64,000 bases of DNA from Acanthaster planci. Taxonomy: Eukaryota; Echinodermata; Asteroidea; Valvatida; Acanthasteridae. Position 1 is the first letter of the stretch; every line of letters starts with the position of its first letter. Below, piece after piece: positions 1-13,800 of this stretch. The position numbers and the translations under genes are program-made. The notes under the pieces are model-generated. The model was given only the letters and a program-made list of their open reading frames with translations. It was not told the DNA's origin and made no database searches. The stretch spans positions 1,054,868 to 1,118,867 of the forward strand of contig NW_019091434.1 of NCBI RefSeq assembly GCF_001949145.1, written 5' to 3'.

Positions 1-170
1 GATGAAGGGTGGAGTAGGATATGGATGGAAAGATAAGGTGTATGTGGGATTGGAGACAGATGAGATTAGGGGTGGAGTCAAAGTAGACATGGTAGATATG
101 GGATGATGGGATATGGATGATGGGGGTAGAATTGTAGAGGATAGGATGGTGGGGTTGGATACAAAGTGCA
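1..170. repeat. Purine-rich degenerate GGATG/GATGG repeat
   Basis: The + strand is almost entirely A, G and T, with recurring GGATATGGATG, GATGATGGG and GGGGTGGAGT motifs. It reads as the end of an imperfect tandem repeat whose left side lies outside the window. There is no open frame of interest. Its reverse complement is pyrimidine-rich, like the tract at 5600-6290, but I did not see a long exact match between them. Confidence 0.6.
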
Positions 171-3100
171 GAACTGTACTTTAGAGGAATTTTAATTATG
201 CACCATCCATCACACTCACAAATGCTCTGCTTATATAATCATCCAGGTCTAGTCCAACTGTACTGGACCCACATTCTATAGACATTCCTCTCTCCTGTAA
301 AGAACTGTGAAGCTTTTGTACCTGTATCTCCCTTGTTGGTGGTCTTTGTTGATTTACTTTTAAACAACAGGTGCCTTTCAACACACAGTCTGCATACAGC
401 ACTAACTCCTAGGGTTTTTCTCCTAGTGTACAATGAATTTCATTGCTAAGGTCGATAAAATATCTTGTACATCTGTGTTGCAGTCTTATGTCAACCAATC
501 TTGTAACAAATTTTGATGAAGCTTGGCCAGTATTTTCTTGTTTAATTTAGTAACCATATTTGTATAACTTGGATGTCTCTTTCTTTCCTGTTATTACAGT
601 AAAGAAATTTAAATTCATAACAAGCAGCGAGCCATGGCGGCTTTGTCGTTCTAGTTTACCATGTTCTCCATTGATTTGTAAAAGGTACCAGTATCAGAAT
701 GGATTCAAACTGTTTGCTGGCTACAGTGACCTAAAATACACAATTATCCAAAAAGTTAGAGGGCCTGATATTTTGATCTCAGCAGAATCTTGAACCCTGA
801 GAGGATAATTCTGCTAAGATCAAAATTTTAGGCTCCCCAACTTTCCCAAGAATTTTGACTGCTGAAAAAAAAAGAATCGACCCAATTCAGTGGACGGCAC
901 AACGTGGTGTGCAATATTTTCCCCAATTTTTATTTTTTCACCAACCATTTCTAACTTAAAATTTCCTAAAAATTCTGACTTTTGATTTGGTTTTGATTTG
1001 TGGCATTCGATTTTGCACAAAAGTTCAGACCCACGGCCTCCTTCTGGTACATGCTACATAAATTTAATACTAACTTGCTGAGGAAGCTGTTTCCTGACAG
1101 CCTCATCCATTGAGTAAGAAACCTGTACATTGCTGGAAAGGTACATACACATGTACATATTTCTTATTGCGTACACTCAAAACCCGAAAATAATAATGTT
1201 ACTAGAGTACTATCACTTGGTCAGTGCCAGAACACATGTACTTAAGCATACGGCTTTCACTGTGGCTTTCTATCAGATGCTATCGGACCAAGTTAAAAAG
1301 AAAACCAGTTACATCGTCCAGGTTTTTTTAAGGGAAGGAGGAGAGTGTGATTCGTTTGTTTTCTTCAAGTCGTCTGCTGGTCAAATTTACATTCAGAATT
1401 GCTGGACAACATTTTCCTCCAAAATGACAGTTCTTATTAGGTATTCTCCACCTTCTAAGTTTTTTAATGGAGATGTGGACTGTAGAGGAATTAAAGTTTT
1501 AAGGAAAGCAGATGCTTCCAAAAGTGGATGCGAGTGGGGACAATCAACTGTTCTATTTTGTTTAGACATGTGTGGAACTTGGATACTCGTAGATCTCAAA
1601 ATTTGTGGGCAATTCTCTCCACATTTTTATCTCCATGGTCTCTCTTATTTAGAGAAAGTGGAGGCTGCAAGGCTCAGGTTTCTTTGGCATAATGTGTCTG
1701 GGGTGCAACTGTTTCTCCCCACTCAGGAACATAGATGGGTATCTGTGAGGGCAGAGGTGATTGCTGTGTATTATTTTCCATTAAGGACACTGTAGCCATG
1801 ACTGCATCACACTGTAAACTCCAAGATCCGGAACCAAATTTGGGTAAGGGGCTCAATAATTTTTAGGACATCTTGCATGTAATCTCAGCGACTTTCTGGC
1901 ATTTAACTCATTTAGAGTAGAAGGGAAATGAACATATGATACAAGTTTTACCCAAAAAATAATCCTTCCTCTTTGTGCATGTTTTTCATAAAAACCCTAA
2001 TCAATTTGCTGCTTAATTTAATGAGGTTGGGGGTGTAGCCCCATTTGCTTCCAACCTGTCATCATCCCTTGACCCTTGTGAGCTGACCTGCCTGTTTATT
2101 GGTGCAGCATAAACAGTAAGCAGGAATGACAAGGAGGCACTGCATTTGTACAGCATTGGAGCCTACAGTTTCAGGTCAAGGATGGACATTCAAGCTACTG
2201 CTAGCACACAAGCGACAGGAGGCTCACATGCACTACATCAATGCTTAGAATGTGCACTTTCACCCTAAAAGGGGGGAGGGGCATAATCCCCCCTCACATT
2301 TTTCGGATATCGCCGCGGTGCATATTTCTTTCAGAAGTTGAGCCTTTCAGAGTTTTAAGAATAACTCTTTGTGGTCATTTTGAGACCATTTTTGCAAAAT
2401 TGAATGTATCATTCTCGCACAGGTCTGCCAAAAATGTATATCCAATGCCATGCTCAGTGCATGTGTACTGGCATGCATGTACATGTGACCATATTAACAA
2501 AAGCATTTGTCTGATTGAGTTCAGACTTCACATTTGTAATAAGGAGTGTCTGAACATGCATGCCAAGTTTTTAAAAAATCGGGCGTGGCACAGCCGAGTT
2601 CTTAGGGGATGGAATCCACCCCCTGCTATTGAGAGATGGGTCAAAATAACTTGGCTCTTTGAAGGTTAAAACATTGCATGTGAATTTTAATATTGAGGCT
2701 TTATGAATGCTTGCTACAGACCTGTTATTTATAAACCATTCGTATGTTGACATGGTTTTGAATTCTGTCAGTGTCAACATTGACCAGCTGTCCATCTCGC
2801 CCAGCATCTGATGTCACATGTACGGCATCTTGGCAATGCCATTTCTATTGGATGTAAATGCAAAGTGCTGTGAATTGTCACAATCCAGTGACTTTGAATG
2901 TAATATTTGTCTTGCTGTAGATGAATAAATTTAACTTCGAGGAAAGACAGGTGACAGGTGTCAAATTCAAAACCCTTTCACATTTGAGAGTAACTACACC
3001 ATGCATTTTTTTTCCAGTCACGTTTAGGGGAAGTTAAAAAAACATGTCTGTCGTCCCCGCCCACTTCCTTTTTGGAGGCCGCCTGGATTTTTAAATTATT

Positions 3101-5599
3101 TTTTATTTTATGAAAAATGCAGTAAAACATACACAGAAAAAGTCCACAAATTCATCAGAAAATAAATAAATGTACTTCCCAAATAAGTGAGTCAGAGTTT
3201 TTAGTATAGACTCAGTCGGTCACTTTGTACACCACATAAATCGACGTGCAATCACAAAACACGTCTTCTTGAGAGTCTAGAGCAAGGCAAGTGGTTTTTG
3301 GTTTCACTGGTTCCAATCGGAGCCTCGCATGCATTTTGGATGCTTCATCAAATGGCTGGAATCCGTGAAGCTGACAAGTAAGCCTAATCCACTCGTTTCG
3401 AAAATGCCCTGAGCTCAGGCTCGAGCACGTTTTTAAGAATTTGCTTGCACAGCTGTCGTCTAGTTCCTGATCCCATTTTCACTGATGCTTTCGGACTTAG
3501 AGAAAATTCCAGGGGAGGGAGCGAGAAACAGTTTAGCACGGCTGATGTTTTCTGTCAATCATTCATGCTCACCATAAGCCTGAATCTTGTTTTGTTTGGT
3601 TTCATCAAAACGCAAGTCAAAATTTTGTCAAACAGTGATGGATACATTGTATGTCACAAGTCCCAAAGGCTAAAGTCTTTGTAGTAGAAAAAATATAGAC
3701 TTGTAAAAGTAAACCGACAAAATGTTAAGAAGAAAAAAGTGCCTCAAATATTTTTGATCAGTCTTCATATGTTTATGGAAAACCACAAACACATTTTTAT
3801 TTACAGCTTGGCATATGTACACTTGAAGGTTTTGAGAGTTGACATTTGGTGCTTGATTTTATCTGTAAAATTACTCATCAAAAATAATTCTTGACTTTTG
3901 GCGGTTAAAGCAAATGCATCTAAAACTGTTAATGTAGACCAATACAACACTAAACGACACGGTAAATATGTTCAGTTCTTTTGTCCAACTTGTCTTTCAT
4001 TTTAACGTGTCTTTGAACAGTGGAAACCCTAACAGCTGCAGGAAATTTTAAAATGGGGGCCATCTTGAAAAAAATAAAAAGCCTCGCTTCATCTTTTTTT
4101 TTTTTACTTTGCCTTACTGTAACATACCACTAGCATGATGTACAATGTACTTTATTTCACCCCCAACCTTATATTCCTTGAGGGAAAAAGGTACTGATAC
4201 TAGGATACAATACCTATACAAATTTATGACCTGAGTGGTTCATTATCCTGTCCCAAGTGGATCCTGTTCCCCTTGTCAGGAAAATTGGATTTCAACTACT
4301 CCATCTGTGGCACGCTCCCAAGGGAAATCCCTCTTTGCCCTGTCCTGTCCTCCCCATTAGTTGTCTGCAATATTGTACTGGTACATCATCTACATGTACA
4401 TGTAGATTATATTATTGAAACCAATACACCTAGATATTCACAAAGTTTCTGGTGTTTGCGAGTGCTGGGGTAGAATGCAAGAATACAATATCTATAACCT
4501 ATTTGTAATGCAACAGAGGTGTCCTGCTGTCCACAGATTTTGTAGTCAGAATGTGTGTGGTTTGCATGTGGTTAATTAATGAAAATAAATGGGCATGCTT
4601 AAATTTTGCCATGTACATGTACTGTACCTTTTATTTTCAGAGGTTAACTATAACTTATTTCCTAAAACTTTCCTGACATTTCAAAGTTACCAATGTTCTT
4701 ACAACGTCCAGAAGCTTTGCTCTTCAGAGTTGGTTTTATGAAATAAGTTTTAGTACCCGCAACCCCCTTTATTTTATGTGGAAGTGTCCATGGAATCTAC
4801 GACTGGAAAAATTGATGCCAGCTAGGTCAAATTTATTAAGGGATCCTACTTGTGTGTGAAAGAAAATATGTATTTGAAGGTCATATTTAATGATACTTAT
4901 TTATTTACTGGTACATGGCTGTCCCGCTGAGTGTGATAATATCGGTTTATCTGTGACTCTCTGAGCAGGAAGCTTCAAAAGTGCATGAGAGGATAAATGA
5001 CCTCGGGTTGTTTGATGGTGTAACTTAGTTACAGTTTTTTTTTGGGGGGGGTTGCACTTGGGACCCTTATTTTCTGGAGGGGGCAGTCATTGGTTGGGGT
5101 CACAGTTAAAACAGTGACCTTTGTGGACTGCCACCAGACTTTTTTCCTTCTCTATTTCTGAGAGGGAAGGGGACACAGAGGGGCGCAGGTTGGTTTACAC
5201 GTAAGTCAGTGCCGGACACACATTTTAAGGAACCATGAAATAGAAATGTTTTACTAAATTGCACTAAAACCCTTGAAATTGCACCTCCGGGTTTCAATTT
5301 ACCTGATTTAAAATTTTTGATTTGCAATTTTAACCCATATGTTGGAGCTTTAATTTGGGCCTCTCCCCCACTTTTTATGTTTTTGCTGTACTTCTTTCTT
5401 TTTAAATATAAAATTTATAATAAGTTGTATTTTTGTTCTCAGAAAATTGCAACAGAGACATTGCCACTATGAGTGATATGTACTTCCCAGTATCTCTCTG
5501 TGCTTTAGCATGCAGTGGCTCGGTTGGTCTGAACCTCCTTGAATTATCTATTTTGATATCAGAAAATGTTTCGGTATCAGATACTGACCAGTACAAACC
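171..5599. other. Non-genic stretch, no recognisable gene
   Basis: AT-rich sequence with scattered TACATGTA palindromes (for example 4391) and short homopolymers. The longest open frame, 1130-1795 (+), encodes 221 residues. It has no domain I recognise, no signal peptide and no splice context, so I treat it as chance. A C-rich/G-rich patch at 2265-2310 and a G run at 5043-5051 resemble parts of dispersed repeats seen elsewhere in the window. It could be intergenic or part of an intron of a gene with exons outside. Confidence 0.5.
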
Positions 5600-6290
5600 T
5601 TAACATCACCACCCGATGCTTCTCTTATTGCAAACACCTCCATCTACTCGATCCCTTCCATCTCTACTACATACATGTACATGTCATCCATCTCCTCCAA
5701 TTGTACTACCTCCACCTCCTCCATCAGCTACATGTACATCTCTTCCATCCCTGCACCTTCACCTTCCTTATCCCATCTTCCATCATCACCTCCTCCATCT
5801 CTTCCATCGTCACCTTCTCCATGGCCTCCACATCATGTCCCCGGAGTCCCTGCCTATTCCCTATTCTGTCCTTCACCTCGGCCTCCCCCACTGCAACTTC
5901 TCCACCTTCATAATCTGCTGTCAACCTCCTCCATCTCCTCCACCTCCTCTATGTTCATCACCTCCTCCTGCTCCTACCCTATCCTATCCACCACCTCTGC
6001 CTCCTCCTTTCATCCTCTCTACTACCCCCCGATCTCCACCTCCTCCATCCCCTTCACTTCCTCCATTATCCTATCTTTCACCTCCACCTTCACCCCTTCT
6101 TCACCCTCACCACCCTCTCCCCAGCACCAACCCCTCCACCTTCTCTATCCTTTCTGCCTCCACCACCCCTTCCACATCCTCTCCTCCACTTCACACGCTC
6201 TATCCTTCACTTCCACCTCCTCAATCTTCCATCCCCTCCCCCTTACCCGTACTCCTTCCACCCATCCCAACCCTGAGCACATTTGCTTCC
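5600..6290 (+). repeat. Long polypyrimidine tract of degenerate CTCCAYC / CCTCC repeats
   Basis: About 690 bp of the + strand is nearly pure C and T plus occasional A, built from variants of CTCCACCTCCTCCATC. Two frames stay open through it (5616-6470 and 5675-6349). Their products are only Ser, Pro, His, Leu and Thr repeats, so they are by-products of composition, not genes. Mirror-symmetric polypurine/polypyrimidine DNA of this kind can form triplex (H-DNA); that is an inference from composition. Confidence 0.8.
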
Positions 6291-9200
6291 TTTGTCCCTC
6301 TACCTTTAAATTTGTACACTTTCAGGGGTGCAACCAACCACTTGTGTAGTTTCTTTTTATGTGTCAAGGGAGTCACAATGTTGCGTACATACAGACCTGA
6401 ACATCTATATCCTTCCACCTGGTGCTGCTGTGGCACTGAACAGGTTCTTTGTGGGACTTTGGATGAGTAATTCACCAGTGCTAAGAACATGTTTGCAAAA
6501 CAGTGATATTTGAGCAAATTAAAAACTGGTACACATACATGTATGTAAGTACCACCAGTAAAAAATAATACATTGAAGCTAATTAATTTGATCATATGAT
6601 AAAGCAAGGTTGAATTGAAACGAAAACAACCACACTGTTCAAAGGTAACAATGAAAACAAGCGAAAATCTAAATATTGAATATTTGAAAAAAACAAGTGG
6701 TAAAGGGGGAAGGACTGTGCTACATGTACAAACATGTGCATTGTATTGGGAGAGAAGAAATTTGATTTAAAGATTTAAACCGACCCACAGATGACATTGC
6801 CTTGATGTCATTTGAAATGGAGTTTGATCCACACACGTTGACCAAAGGTACATGTAACTTATACCAATGTTAGATGATGAGGTTCTGAATGACTCACTCG
6901 GATTGCATTCCTCCTTGGTTACTGTCAACAGTGTTATAATCAGTACAGATGACCTGAAAATGCTTGCAAGTTTAATTTCAGAAGTTTTTTGCAAACATGT
7001 ATGTTTTACCAAGGGATGCTCTTTGATCACCTGCATTAATTTCCCCTTTCACACATCATATTGATTAACTTAAGAACCCACATCCTGCCTAAACCACAGC
7101 TAGAATTGACTCTGTAAAGCTGGGTCCATATGCGTATTAACGTTTGCTTAGTGCTGCACATTAGCGATCCCCAGTCTTGCCAAGGAAACTATTTGCATCA
7201 TGTTTGTGTCCACCCCGTCAACTGGCCGAAGGACCTTTGATTAATTTGTGTATTACATGGCATCGGTCTGATAATAAGGAACTAATTACTGGAATGCAGA
7301 GTGTTCCCTCCTACATGCGTCTGTGCATTTAGGCCAGAACTTAACACCTTTTAGATAGGCGAGGAAAATTAGAGAGCGATGGTTCGGTTCGGTGTAGCAT
7401 ATTGCACGGGTGTAGTGAGGGCTTTAATTTAAAGGGTGTGAAAGCGTGTCTGGAGAGGTTTTCATTTTGACTTGGTGCTTAATAAGATACTTGTTACATT
7501 GTCTTCGCAAGGACATGAACCTGGGGTCCCAGTTGAGGTCAGAAGTGTGAACTTTTTCAGGTGGAATGGGAAAAAATCCTTTGCTGTAGGGTTGCATAAT
7601 GTACATCCATGTGCATTCGTGATGATAGACAGAATGAGACAGAAAATACATGGAAAGTTCTACATGTGTTACTTACACGACCTGAACAATTTGCAGCGAG
7701 GTGTAGGTTTCAAAGGACAGTTAGTTTCAAGCTGCAGATCGACAAAGATTTTTCAGGATTATCATATATTGTTTTACAAGGAAATTCCTCTTTCGAAATG
7801 GTTCTAGAGGCACCGGTAGATGTAAATTGACCATTCCACAGGAGGTTGACCCCCAAAAGGGAAGTGGAATTAAAACTGACGAGACTACCTGTTATTTCCA
7901 CTGTCTTTTTTTTTCAAAAACTTGTAGGCTTACCCACGGTAATGAATTTCTACTAATGTGTACAGTTGTCCAAAAATGTTTTGAGAGATAGTTATTTCAT
8001 TATGATCCACTGGGTACATGTAAAACTTAAAGTGCCTACATATGTTGAATCATTTGTGCAAACCAAGAATGCTATCAACAAAGACTGACTTTACTGAGAC
8101 AATGAGACGAAGAAATGAGGCTGTTTTGTTGCAATATCGACTTGTTTCGTATGCCCTACATGAATAGTATTCATTATATTGCAGCAGTGGTACTGTATGT
8201 AGACTTGTATGGCTTTTCACACCTGTTACTGTCCTATTGTAAGTTCACATGCCATGCAACTCAATCCAGCATCAGCTCTATACAAAACGGGCAAAGCAGT
8301 ATTGGGTCTGGTTGCAATGCCTGCGGAGCTGAATAAATGCTGTCCTGATCCATTTGACCTCCAATCACATTGGCACTGGTTAATCAGTATGTTGACCCAG
8401 CTTCCACAATGCTTGCCTGATGATGCAGTACATCCATGTATGTACATGTACATAACTTTGTACAGTAAAGCATCCTTTGGCATGGACTTCCAAATGATTT
8501 GAAACCAAATAACAAGTTTCAGTTTTCAGCTGCATGCAAAAAAGGCTTTAATTTATTTATTCAAAGGATAATTCAACCGACGCAATGACTCTCAGGACCA
8601 AAATCAGAAGCTCTGATAGTCAAACGACATTTTACATTTATTTTAAAAGCACACATCAAGTATCGCTGTGTAGTACAGGTTTTAATATCCAAACTAGTCC
8701 AACTGTTCCAAGGTCTTTTCAGAATGGTTGAGGTTGATATTTTGTTCTGGTTTTGTCTATTAAACATTTACAGTTCAGTATTATCCATTAGAATTTTGAA
8801 TTTGCTGGGTCTTGGAAGGAATTTATGAAAACTTGATATGAATGTTCGATTCAAGTGGGGGGGTATGGCGAAGTCTCTCCACATCAACTTATTGTACATG
8901 AGAAGTCTAATATCTGAATTGTGATCTTAAAGTGCCTTGAATAGGCAGAATTCTTGCACTTTGCGTGCCAAAGCAGCACCAAATGAATATTTAATTATTG
9001 GTTTATCCTTCTGGGCAAATAGTCACAGTAAAGTTGCCATTCCAGAAGCCTCACTGTTACATTAGTTTTTGAATAACGTATAAGCTTGCACATTTTTTAC
9101 ATAATGCGTTTCCACCTGTCATTCTGATTACTTGGATTGAAATGTAAAAGGTGTAAAAGTATTCATTAGTGCTTAGTGCAATGGTATAAACCCTGAGAAT

Positions 9201-10542
9201 GAGACGTGTCATTGTAAAGTGCATCCTGCCCCACTCCAACCTTCAGAGGTGATAGTAACAAATCTGTTTCTTGTGTGTTGCTGGCAGTTGGTTTAATTAT
9301 AACATCTGCTGCCCTTCAAATATACTGCATGCTATCTTGTGTGTGGTACGCAGGCAGGTTCAATTACATGTACCAGTAAGAGCAGTTGATAAACAGGCTC
9401 CAAAGGTCTGCCCTAAATCCTTCTTGAGAGCTATAAAATCTTTTCACAGATTGGATTTCACTGTGATCACCCAGAGCTTACAGGTATAAGCATGTACAAT
9501 GTACCATTATGAATTTTTGTAGGAGGTTTTTGTAGGAGCTAGGCCAGGAACTGCTTTCTTCTGTGGTAAAAATACACAACAGAGGGGAAATCAGATCCTA
9601 GCAAGAGGAGCCTCTACGTTTTTTGGAAACAAAAAGGATCTATGCAAATCTCAGTCACTCTAGTCTGGGTTTTGTTTACCATTTGGCCGCTGACCAGCTG
9701 CTTGGAAAAAGATAAAGTTGGATTTAGGAAGTGCACCGTAAAAGAAGAATTGGTCAAAATATCACAGTTCTCCAGATAGAGTTCTTGACATTTAATTTGC
9801 AAGATCAATGGACAATTTCCAAGTTTTTTGGTGAGAGAGGGGGGCGTGGATCCAACACAGGATTGTAATGAGTCACTAATTTTTTTACTCAAGTCTAGTC
9901 AAATTAATTTAACAGTGACTCAAGTCATTTGCTTGCTGTGACTTGAATCATTCTATTTACCCATTAGAACTTGAGGTGGCTTGGGTCACCACAGATTGTG
10001 ACTGGAATCAGATGTGAGTCTAGTTATAGTCTTGTCATTACAGCTCTGCCACAGTAAAAACAAAATTACCCTAGATTTTTCAGTCCACAAACTACTCCAG
10101 AAAGCTGCCCCAATTTTCCCTGCCTGGAAAATTATTTGAAACGATGACCTGTCTTTCTGGCCGTTTCCTCGAAATAAGGTTACCCTGATTTTTCCAACCT
10201 CTAAGATGAGATTTGTGCATGGTTACTGATGATGGAGAGAGTCCTACTTGGTTATACTGAACAGATTGGAGTGGAGGGATGGAATTGTGGGATTGAAGGG
10301 TTGCAACCCATCCCTTCCCCCCCATTCAACTGTGGTCATTTTATCAATAGAAATCTAAAATTCTTAGGTTTATGTGGAATTGCCTTTTAATGAAGGAAAA
10401 AGCATTACAAATGTCAATTTTTGAAGGTATGCCCCATATTAATCCCAGCAAGGCAAGGTTTCAACATACGTTACAGTGGCCCTCACCTCTTATGTTGTGG
10501 AAAACTAGATCCGCCTTTAGAAGAGACAACTCCGAATGAATA

Positions 10543-10585
10543 AACCACACTCCCTACAATGAGGAACCACACTCCCTACAATGAG
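10543..10585 (+). repeat. Two-copy tandem repeat, about 22-bp unit
   Basis: The unit AACCACACTCCCTACAATGA plus two bases occurs twice back to back, at 10543-10564 and 10565-10585, with only the last base differing. It looks like a recent slippage or local duplication. Confidence 0.85.
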
Positions 10586-10734
10586 TAGTTATTCCCATGC
10601 AATCATTAATATTCACAGCGGTAAGAAAAAAGACAGGAAAACACTTACTCCAGTCATGTTCATTTGAATTTGAAATCATTTTTAAACCCTGTAACTTTTG
10701 TCTTGTGAGGATCTAAAGTACTGAACTTATGCAC

Positions 10735-10900
10735 TGGTGGCGGAAAGGGGAGGGGTTGGGGCTAGTGGGCCCTCCACTTTTTGCTGGTCCCATAATGGGA
10801 TGGGGCTTAAAGGATGGGCCTTTTAATAACTGATGCCTGATGGTTTCACAACTGGCTCCCCACCCCCTCACTTTGAAAATTGTTCCGCCACTACATAGTT
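10735..10900 (+). repeat. Dispersed G-rich/C-rich repeat, family A, copy 1
   Basis: The layout runs from TGGTGGCGGAA through a G-rich block, then TAATGGGATGGGGCTTAAAGG, then TGCCTGATGGTTTCACAACT, then a C run followed by ACTTTGAAAATTGTTCCGCCAC. The same ordered blocks recur at 17868 and 30355. The ends TGGCGGAA and TTCCGCCA are inverted repeats, which suits a small non-autonomous DNA element (MITE-like). No coding capacity is seen. Confidence 0.7.
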
Positions 10901-13749
10901 GTATGCTACACATCCTGCATAAAGCTTGTCGTTAAGAATCTGGTCAGAACATTGTTCGATTCCATCCTTCAGCAGGTCCCTCTCCTTGTTGAGTGCTTGC
11001 AATCTATCTTAACCAGATCACTTTTGCATCAAGTCCAGTGAACCAGCATTAGTAGTGCTTATCTCTGCCCATATACATCTAATGGCCACCAAACATTGAG
11101 AAGACTGTCTTTGATAATGGCTTCTACCCAGACATTATATTCATAAAACTGAGCAGTGTTTAATGTGAATATATGTCGGTGTAAGGGCAGAACCATTACT
11201 AAAAATTAACATCTCCCTGATGGAAAGAAATAGTCTGATGGAATTATGATTAGACTGAGGTCATTGGAGAAATTATTGTGTCCTGGGACAGTCAAGCAAG
11301 GATGGCTAGCGCCGAGTTCATTAGAACCCATGTGTGGGAGATTGTTTTTACGCTAACCAGGGCCCACTGTCATCAGCAACAGTCTTGAAAGGATTTGTAC
11401 AATTAGGAACTGGTGCCAACACACAAGATAATGCACACGGACAGTAGGCCAGTGAAATTCTCTGTGAGAGAAAGGTGCACATGGGGGAAGGGACTGTATG
11501 GATATTTTTCTGAACTTAACCATCCAAAGTTTGTCAGCCATAAAAGAATTCCTCTTCCTGTCTCCCCCCCACTATCATTTCTAACATGCTTTTCACAAGA
11601 ATTAGAAAACTTCGACTAGGCCTGTACAAGTAAGTGCCGAAGGCTGTGCTCAATACATGAGTATAGTTATACATGTAGGACATGTACATGTACAACACAG
11701 TTTGAAATCTGGGCACCGGAATTTCAACTCTAGTTATCGTAATCTAAATTGATCTACACGTGTTTGAAGGTGAGGGCACTTTGTAATGGCTGTGCGTGCT
11801 TGTACAGAATCTCGCAATCCGATACCAAAACTTGGCATGCAGTAAAGGACCCTCACACACCTGTTCCTCAGGCTTGCTTTATGCTCACACAGTGCACCGT
11901 ATGTACAGCACTGTATGATGTGTACACTGTGTAGGGCATTGTGTAGTGCACTTGTAGGCCTACACCATGTTTTGGGGACCACGTTCCTGTTGTTTGAGCA
12001 TGGCTGACAGGGTTATGGGACATTTGATGTCCCCATAACGTTTTGTGTGTCCACTTAAGGGGTAGGGTATGATGAAAGGAAAATGTAGAGGAGGGCATTT
12101 TAGGGAAATATTGAAAACTTTGGGTTGAAAGAATTCCTAGAGTTTGAGTTGAAAGAGATTTTCCTTAAGCGCACAAACCCAGTGGAATCTCCCCTTAGCG
12201 CCATGAATGAAAAGAATAGGTTAACTATGTATGGTGCACGTACATGTACAACAATGCGGGCAAGCTTGCAGTATACCAGCGGATGGGCTCATGATGCAAT
12301 TTTGTTGGACGTGCAAAGAATCTGACATTCCGAGCTAACAGCACTGTAACAGAAGTCATTTTATATGTTTTTTTTTATCCTGGGGCTTAAACTAGTGAAT
12401 GTTATATCCGGAAAAGCAGTATAAGGGGGAGCTTTATAACCAAAGAAAAGTGTGCTCAATGATTGGCCTTTAGCCAGGGAAGTGGAAAAAGAACTTTATA
12501 TCAGGAAGAGCATTAGACTATCAAGGAGCATTGTAACGGGAGTTTACTGTACTTATTTCAGTGATCAGGAAATTACAACAGTGGTTCACTTGACTTGCTT
12601 CTCTGGCTTCCCCTCGAAATACATGCATACAAACATGTACTTACATCCCCTAATCCCATTTCATGAGAAGTCTTCACCCTGGCCTATACTAATGGGTGTT
12701 CCAAACAGCCTCTTGGATAAGAAAACAGTCTCATTACTTGGGAGAGCTCACTACTCTGACAAGCCAGGACTAGAGCTATAGGCATAATCAGATTCCTTTA
12801 CTGTGATTGGTTTAACAGTAGCCACTTTGACTTGAATGATGACTTTTTATCTCGTTGACCATTCTGAGGCTCAAGAGCAAGGTAAACACAGATCTGACCA
12901 CTCACGTTGCTCAGGCAGACATTCAAGCCCAGGCACACAGACATTCCTGTTTATAGTGTGTCATGCAGTTCTATGAAGTGGGAACCAGGCCTAAAGAGAC
13001 TGCATTTTTATGGCATTTCCCCGATTACATGTAGATGCCAGGGTGTGTATTGTGTTATTGATAACATCATAGTTTGATGTGTTAGTGGTGGGCACTTGTA
13101 TTTTGCAGAGATGGATCTTTGAAAATGGCCCACTTCATAGAAACCACTTCATAATATGAGGCTGCATGGGGATTGATCACACAAAAGTGAAATATGCTCG
13201 CTCACTCAAACCAGATAGTAAGCACACGTGTAGACATTTCAGGAATCCAAAATAAACGAGGTTGCCTCCAGCCTGTTCACTGTAATTGCAAACACATGAG
13301 TTGATCTATGTTTAGATTATTTACAGAATTGATCAGCAGTTCCTTCACGTTTTTAATTTCAAAGTGTGCTGTCAAGTTCTTTTAATAAAGCTTGATTGAT
13401 AGACAAGGAAAATAAATTAAACTGGTTTGTCTTTCTTTTTTGGGGGGAGGGTAACTAAATCATCATTGTATGCGCCCAAAAACTTCACATTCCACCATCC
13501 CTGCCCCTTTCAAATGTGTGGACTTGAAGAGGTTTGGCAAGTGAATCTAGAAAACATCACCATTATGAAAGAAAAGCTAAATTTTGTATCTTATATCAGA
13601 TCATGCAAGATGAGTCAACCCTCTGGTCAATCAGTCAATCCAAAAGAATGACAAAGGAATTATGCTCTCTTGAGGCAATTTTCTTTGGAAAATACCCATT
13701 AGGTTTTGTCCCATGTTACACATGAATATTCATTATTGTTTGTGGAGGT

Positions 13750-13800
13750 CCACTGGGGCAGATCCAGGATTTTCCCAAAGGGAGGGGTGTGAATAAGAGC
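13750..13800 (+). repeat. Dispersed repeat, family B (GGGGCAGATCCAGGATTTT), copy 1
   Basis: The block TGGGGCAGATCCAGGATTTT is followed by a G/A-rich stretch (AAAGGGAGGGG). A diverged inverse copy occurs near 35745-35800. The family is interspersed and non-coding; its full boundaries cannot be set from two short matches. Confidence 0.5.

Noticed and set aside
1130-1795. 221-codon open frame on the + strand
   Set aside because: No recognisable domain, AT-rich codons, no splice or promoter context. Length is somewhat unusual but compatible with chance in a 64 kb window with six frames.
5616-6470. 284-codon Ser/Pro/His-rich frame
   Set aside because: Produced by the polypyrimidine repeat; the overlapping second frame stays open for the same reason.
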